Positions 3,964-6,206 of a DNA stretch of 6,206 bases are shown here, in pieces (position 1 is the first letter of the stretch; each line of letters begins with the position of its first letter). Where the stretch lies: the NCBI GenBank assembly GCA_964587505.1, contig CAZPLD010000037.1, positions 1-6,206 on the forward strand, written 5' to 3'. The position numbers and the translations under genes were made by a program. The DNA is from 2-01-FULL-41-26 sp964587505. Lineage in GTDB: Bacteria; Patescibacteriota; Minisyncoccia; 2-02-FULL-40-12; GWA2-44-9. The notes beneath the pieces were generated by a model. That model made no database searches. It was not told the DNA's origin and saw nothing but the letters and a program-made list of their open reading frames with translations.

Positions 3964-4096
3964 GCTTGCTCGGCTGGCTTCGCCTTAAGCCGTACGCAAG
4001 CTTTGACCAATCTCTGCGTTGAGAACTCCAGTCCTCTTTCGCCATACTTCAGTATGGCTCAGTTCGGGCTTCGTTCTCGCCTTGAGCTTGGCCAAA
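3964..4096 (-). repeat. Structured repeat, copy B (opposite orientation to A)
   Basis: Plus-strand landmarks: TTTGACCAA (4002-4010) with TTGGCCAAA (4088-4096, one G-T pair), GAGAAC (4021-4026) with GTTCTC (4073-4078), and a tip hairpin GCCATAC-TTCA-GTATGGC (4041-4058). The remaining part (3964-4001) folds as GCTTGC/GCAAGC around GGCTT/AAGCC (3976-3980 with 3987-3991), equivalent to the small hairpin of copy A. The end TTGGCC (4088-4093) lies where a -35 element of the tRNA-Trp promoter could be. Compared with A, stem positions have changed in pairs, so base pairing is preserved. Confidence 0.85.
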
Positions 4097-4118
4097 CGCA
4101 TTAAATTATTGGTATAAT
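4088..4118 (+). promoter_or_regulatory. Promoter of tRNA-Trp
   Basis: A consensus TATAAT at 4113-4118 preceded by TGG forms a strong extended -10. The best -35 candidate is TTGGCC (4088-4093) with a long 19-base spacer, and it belongs to repeat B. The predicted start at 4125 lies three bases before the tRNA. Confidence 0.75.
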
Positions 4119-4127
4119 TACCCCAAT

Positions 4128-4198
4128 GGGGGCATCGTTCAGTGGTAGGACAGCGATCTCCAAAATCGCGGACCAGGGTTCGATTCCTTGTGCCCCCG
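4128..4198 (+). tRNA. tRNA-Trp (anticodon CCA)
   Basis: A cloverleaf of 71 bases: acceptor GGGGGCA/TGCCCCC, D arm GTTC-AGTGGTA-GGAC, anticodon stem GCGAT/ATCGC around CTCCAAA (anticodon CCA), a four-base variable loop and T arm CAGGG-TTCGATT-CCTTG with one G-T pair. The discriminator is G, normal for Trp. The 3' CCA is not encoded (CAA follows). A CCA anticodon reads UGG; nothing here shows UGA being read as Trp. Confidence 0.96.
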
Positions 4199-4204
4199 CA
4201 ATCC

Positions 4205-4241
4205 AAAATAAAAATAACTAAGACCCTATCTGGGTCTTAGT
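4205..4241 (-). terminator. Intrinsic terminator of the three-helix membrane protein gene
   Basis: A perfect 10-bp stem, ACTAAGACCC (4217-4226) with GGGTCTTAGT (4232-4241), closes TATCT. On the minus strand it is followed by TATTTTTATTTT (4216-4205), a good release tract. On the plus strand it could also help stop the tRNA-Trp transcript, but only TGTTATC follows there, so it is better suited to the minus strand. Confidence 0.82.
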
Positions 4242-4252
4242 GTTATCGGCCA

Positions 4253-4272
4253 CGTAATCGAATACGATTACG
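4253..4272. other. Small perfect hairpin over the stop codon of the minus-strand gene
   Basis: CGTAATCG (4253-4260) pairs with CGATTACG (4265-4272) around AATA. It covers the TAA stop (4270-4268) of the minus-strand gene and lies just before that gene's terminator. On the plus strand a T-run comes only eight bases after it, so it might be a second, weak stop for tRNA-Trp transcription. Function unknown. Confidence 0.4.
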
Positions 4273-4561
4273 CCTCAATATTTTTCGGCGGGTGTTTAAA
4301 GTACCAGAGAACTTGAATAATCCACAACAAATTTCCTGTCACTATAATGCATCCGCCTGCGAAAGAAAACCACTGGTTGAGGTGAGGGTAGTAGTAGAGA
4401 TTCCATAATCCCCACAATGTGTAAAAGATAGTAAGTTGCCACACTACGCCTTTAACTTGCTTGTCTTTGTATAACTGCCAGCAATTAAGGAAAGAGGTAA
4501 ACCCTCCGACTGTTTCAAACAGGCCATTAATTAAGTCTGGGGAGAACGTGACTCCTATCAC
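4268..4561 (-). CDS. Small three-helix membrane protein, PQ-loop/SemiSWEET-like in layout
   Basis: I propose 97 residues with three membrane segments: about 9-29 (LINGLFETVGGFTSFLNCWQ), 40-59 (ending GLWNLYYY) and 66-90 (FSFAGGCIIVTGNLLWIIQV and beyond). YKDKQVKGV (30-38) links the first two, and YYPHLNQWFSFAGG (58-71) is the most distinctive stretch. Three helices with a KxxxVKGV-type loop recall SemiSWEET/PQ-loop proteins, and I associate this pattern with small phage and bacterial membrane proteins; function is not established. The start is GTG at 4561: the promoter at 4599-4627 predicts transcription from about 4592, so a longer frame from TTG at 4627 would begin upstream of the transcript, and GAGGG (4575-4571) stands nine bases before the GTG. 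It is divergent from the large gene at 4710. Confidence 0.75.
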   Translation of the reverse strand: MIGVTFSPDLINGLFETVGGFTSFLNCWQLYKDKQVKGVVWQLTIFYTLWGLWNLYYYPHLNQWFSFAGGCIIVTGNLLWIIQVLWYFKHPPKNIEA

Positions 4562-4598
4562 AATAATATACCCTCGGTTTGTTAAATATTCTGGCAGT

Positions 4599-4627
4599 AT
4601 TATACAGAAAGCAAACCGGAATAACAA
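4599..4627 (-). promoter_or_regulatory. Strong promoter of the three-helix membrane protein gene
   Basis: On the minus strand TTGTTA (4627-4622), a 17-base spacer and a consensus TATAAT (4604-4599). The expected start is near 4592, leaving about 30 bases of leader with GAGGG before the GTG at 4561. This match decides between the two possible starts of the gene. Confidence 0.72.
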
Positions 4628-4644
4628 TGCTTATCAAGCAGGGG

Positions 4645-4672
4645 TTGCTATATTGATTTTGTTTGTTATCAT
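4645..4672 (+). promoter_or_regulatory. Promoter of the large phosphoesterase-like gene
   Basis: TTGCTA (4645-4650), a 16-base spacer ending in TGT, and TATCAT (4667-4672) form an extended -10 promoter. The expected start near 4679 gives a leader of about 31 bases carrying GAGG (4699-4702), seven bases before the ATG. Only 17 bases separate it from the divergent promoter, so shared control of the pair is possible. Confidence 0.6.
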
Positions 4673-4709
4673 GTAGGCAGTTGCTTTTAAAACTCAAAGA
4701 GGAACAAAA

Positions 4710-6206
4710 ATGAGTCCTAAAAAGACTGAACGTATTTCCGAAAAGGATTTAATTGTTAAAAGAGAAAAGGGCGAAATAACTCCTAAAGAGTTTATTGACG
4801 CTTTGGGAGGCGACCGTAAGAAATATTGGTCGGTTGTTTATCAGGTTCTGAAGCAAAAGAGAGTTGTTAGAAACAATGAACTTCTTCCTTTTGCCAAGAA
4901 GCTTGGAGTTACCAGGGGGGATCGTGTAAAGAAACTTGATGCCCTTCGTGGCATCCTGGCTAAGTTTGTGGAATGGAAGCTTCTCTCAACATTAAAGAGT
5001 GGAACACATCTTCAGTATTTGTGCAACCTGCCGGATTTCTATAAAGCCGAAGAGTTATTGAAGCTGATTCCAAATGAAGAAATGTCCAGGATGGCCAGGT
5101 CTCTTGCAGATGGTCCAAAGACATCTGCAATGGTTGAGCAGGAAACAGGAAGTACTGTCGGTATCCATATTGTAGAGGCCATTCTTGGTTACTATGTTGA
5201 TAAGGGCGTGATCCAATCATTAAAGCAGCCCAAGGGGGCTTTTAAGCTTACCGATGCCGCAAAACTTACCGGAACTGATCCAGATAGCTTGCTGGGGCTC
5301 GATCTTTTCAAAGCCGAGAATTTGCTTGATAAACAAGAAGATCAAGAAGCTCATAAAATTGAGGCCAAAGACACCAAGACACTGGGCCAGCTGGCTCGTG
5401 CTGATCTTGAAAGCAAAACTATTGTCCCGCAAATCATCAAAGTTAAGGGTGAAAGCGCTAAAGTCGTTACCATAGGCGAAGTTCGTCTTGGAAACCAATT
5501 CACTGACTTTGACCTTCTGAATTTTGCCGAAGAGCAAATGAAAAAGGACAAGCCCGATGTCGTGGTAGCCAGTGGTTTTGTTCAGGGCGACCATCGCAGT
5601 TACCAGGTAGAGAGATTGAGAGCTTTAACTAAGGTGGCAATGCTTCACAAGATCGCTTCTCAATATAAGCATGCCGACCGGTTCCTCAAGGATTATGAGG
5701 AAGTTGCCGGTTCGGTTTTCTATCTTTTGAGTGATGATGATATGAATGTTGCTAAGTCAAGAACACTGATTGCCATGAAAGAGCTCTTTGGTCTGCGTAG
5801 AAGCGGCTTGAGCGCATTATATCCTGAAGAGATCTCGAGATTATCAGGCCGTGATTACGTTGCTTATTATGAGAAGCAGTGGGAAAAAGTTCAGACCTAT
5901 ATGTATCGTATCGGCAGAAGTTTGCTCAATAAAGATGAGGTAAATGAGATTGTGCCCGGCCTCAACAAGAGCGAATTCCTGTTAATCTTGATGGTCTTTC
6001 TTTTCAAGAAGTTCGGTCACGAAATTCCAGAGAGTTTCAAAAGGGTTGTTGATATTGAAGCCCTGTTTGGCGACAAAGCCGGCAGTAAGCGCCACGTCAC
6101 GCCTGACCCCATCATGCTCAAGTTGATGTTTGGAGACGATAAGGAAAACACTAAGACCCTCCAGTTCATCCATAACACCGGGTACTCTGACGTTACCCAG
6201 AATCTT
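4710..6206 (+). CDS. Large protein with winged-helix-like N-terminus and degraded calcineurin-like phosphoesterase core, 3' end outside window
   Basis: An uninterrupted frame of 499 codons runs to the window end; the ATG is set by GAGG seven bases upstream. Residues 1-20 are highly charged. About 22-100 and 105-185 look like helical, winged-helix-type modules (IHIVEAILGYYVDKGVIQSL at 152-171 is typical of a recognition helix and wing). Residues 251-353 follow the order of a calcineurin-like metallophosphoesterase: strand plus motif I at 251-261 (KVVTIGEVRLG), motif II region DVVVASGFVQGD (283-294), and motif III region VFYLLSDDDM (336-345). The usual DxH, GD and GNHD residues are replaced by ExR, SGF and SDDD, so metal binding and catalysis are doubtful in the visible part; G436-H437 and the IHNTGYSD stretch (487-494) may be later motifs. 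Pseudoenzyme, a DNA-binding role, or a DNA polymerase small-subunit-like fold are possible. Function is unassigned. Confidence 0.8.
   Translation, partial: MSPKKTERISEKDLIVKREKGEITPKEFIDALGGDRKKYWSVVYQVLKQKRVVRNNELLPFAKKLGVTRGDRVKKLDALRGILAKFVEWKLLSTLKSGTHLQYLCNLPDFYKAEELLKLIPNEEMSRMARSLADGPKTSAMVEQETGSTVGIHIVEAILGYYVDKGVIQSLKQPKGAFKLTDAAKLTGTDPDSLLGLDLFKAENLLDKQEDQEAHKIEAKDTKTLGQLARADLESKTIVPQIIKVKGESAKVVTIGEVRLGNQFTDFDLLNFAEEQMKKDKPDVVVASGFVQGDHRSYQVERLRALTKVAMLHKIASQYKHADRFLKDYEEVAGSVFYLLSDDDMNVAKSRTLIAMKELFGLRRSGLSALYPEEISRLSGRDYVAYYEKQWEKVQTYMYRIGRSLLNKDEVNEIVPGLNKSEFLLILMVFLFKKFGHEIPESFKRVVDIEALFGDKAGSKRHVTPDPIMLKLMFGDDKENTKTLQFIHNTGYSDVTQNL

Noticed and set aside
3985..4206. Minus-strand open frame over tRNA-Trp and repeat B
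   Set aside because: It starts inside the complement of tRNA-Trp and crosses the structured repeat; GTRNRTLVRDFG is a false tRNA translation.
4562..4627. Upstream extension of the three-helix membrane protein to a TTG at 4627
   Set aside because: The TTG overlaps the -35 element and the predicted transcript starts near 4592. A GTG at 4561 with GAGGG nine bases upstream is a better start.
5220..5594. Minus-strand open frames inside the large gene
   Set aside because: They are shadows of an uninterrupted 499-codon plus-strand frame with a good ribosome site and recognisable domain pattern.
1..6206. CRISPR array or transposase-bearing insertion sequence
   Set aside because: No regularly spaced short repeats with unique spacers, and no transposase or integrase-like reading frame, were seen on either strand.

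Overview
The window most resembles a chromosome segment of a Candidate Phyla Radiation (Patescibacteria, Parcubacteria-like) bacterium. This is an inference from several visible traits. Translation proteins are shortened: EF-Ts has 152 residues, and release factor 1 cannot have its usual N-terminal domain. Genes abut or overlap, and all nine complete reading frames end in TAA. The best promoters for rpsB and rpmE predict almost no 5' leader. Two of the four tRNA genes encode CCA and two do not. No taxonomic search was possible.

Layout. Positions 1-628 (minus strand) hold rpmE (L31) followed without a gap by the 5' part of prfA (RF1), read from a strong promoter at 640-667. Positions 720-968 encode a small predicted secreted protein of unknown function, closed by a clear terminator at 970-991. 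Positions 1033-2804 are an operon of rpsB (S2), tsf (EF-Ts) and a membrane-anchored TPR protein, with promoter at 997-1025.

Positions 2821-4198 are a tRNA-rich region: Thr(UGU), Tyr(GUA), a DUF2061 membrane protein, a 59-residue basic protein, Thr(GGU), rpmG (L33) and Trp(CCA). The order Thr(UGU)-Tyr(GUA)-x-Thr(GGU) matches E. coli thrU-tyrU-glyT-thrT. The slot held by the Gly tRNA in E. coli here holds two small protein genes and a 131-bp GC-rich structured insert. That insert lies between two exact 20-bp copies of the tRNA-Tyr 3' end, as expected of an att-type integration scar.

rpmG is bracketed by two copies, in opposite orientation, of a structured repeat of about 135 nt. Its central 93 nt align without gaps at about 67% identity (62 of 93 by hand count), and many differences are compensatory base-pair changes. 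This is the strongest candidate for an undescribed element in the window.

Positions 4205-6206 hold a divergent pair read from back-to-back promoters. One is a 97-residue, three-helix membrane protein on the minus strand. The other is a large open frame (499 residues to the window edge) with winged-helix-like N-terminal sequence and a calcineurin-like phosphoesterase-type core whose metal-binding motifs look degraded.

The left and middle parts serve translation: ribosomal proteins S2, L31 and L33, EF-Ts, RF1 and tRNAs. The right-hand divergent pair has no evident link to it. There is no gene-free stretch longer than 300 bases.
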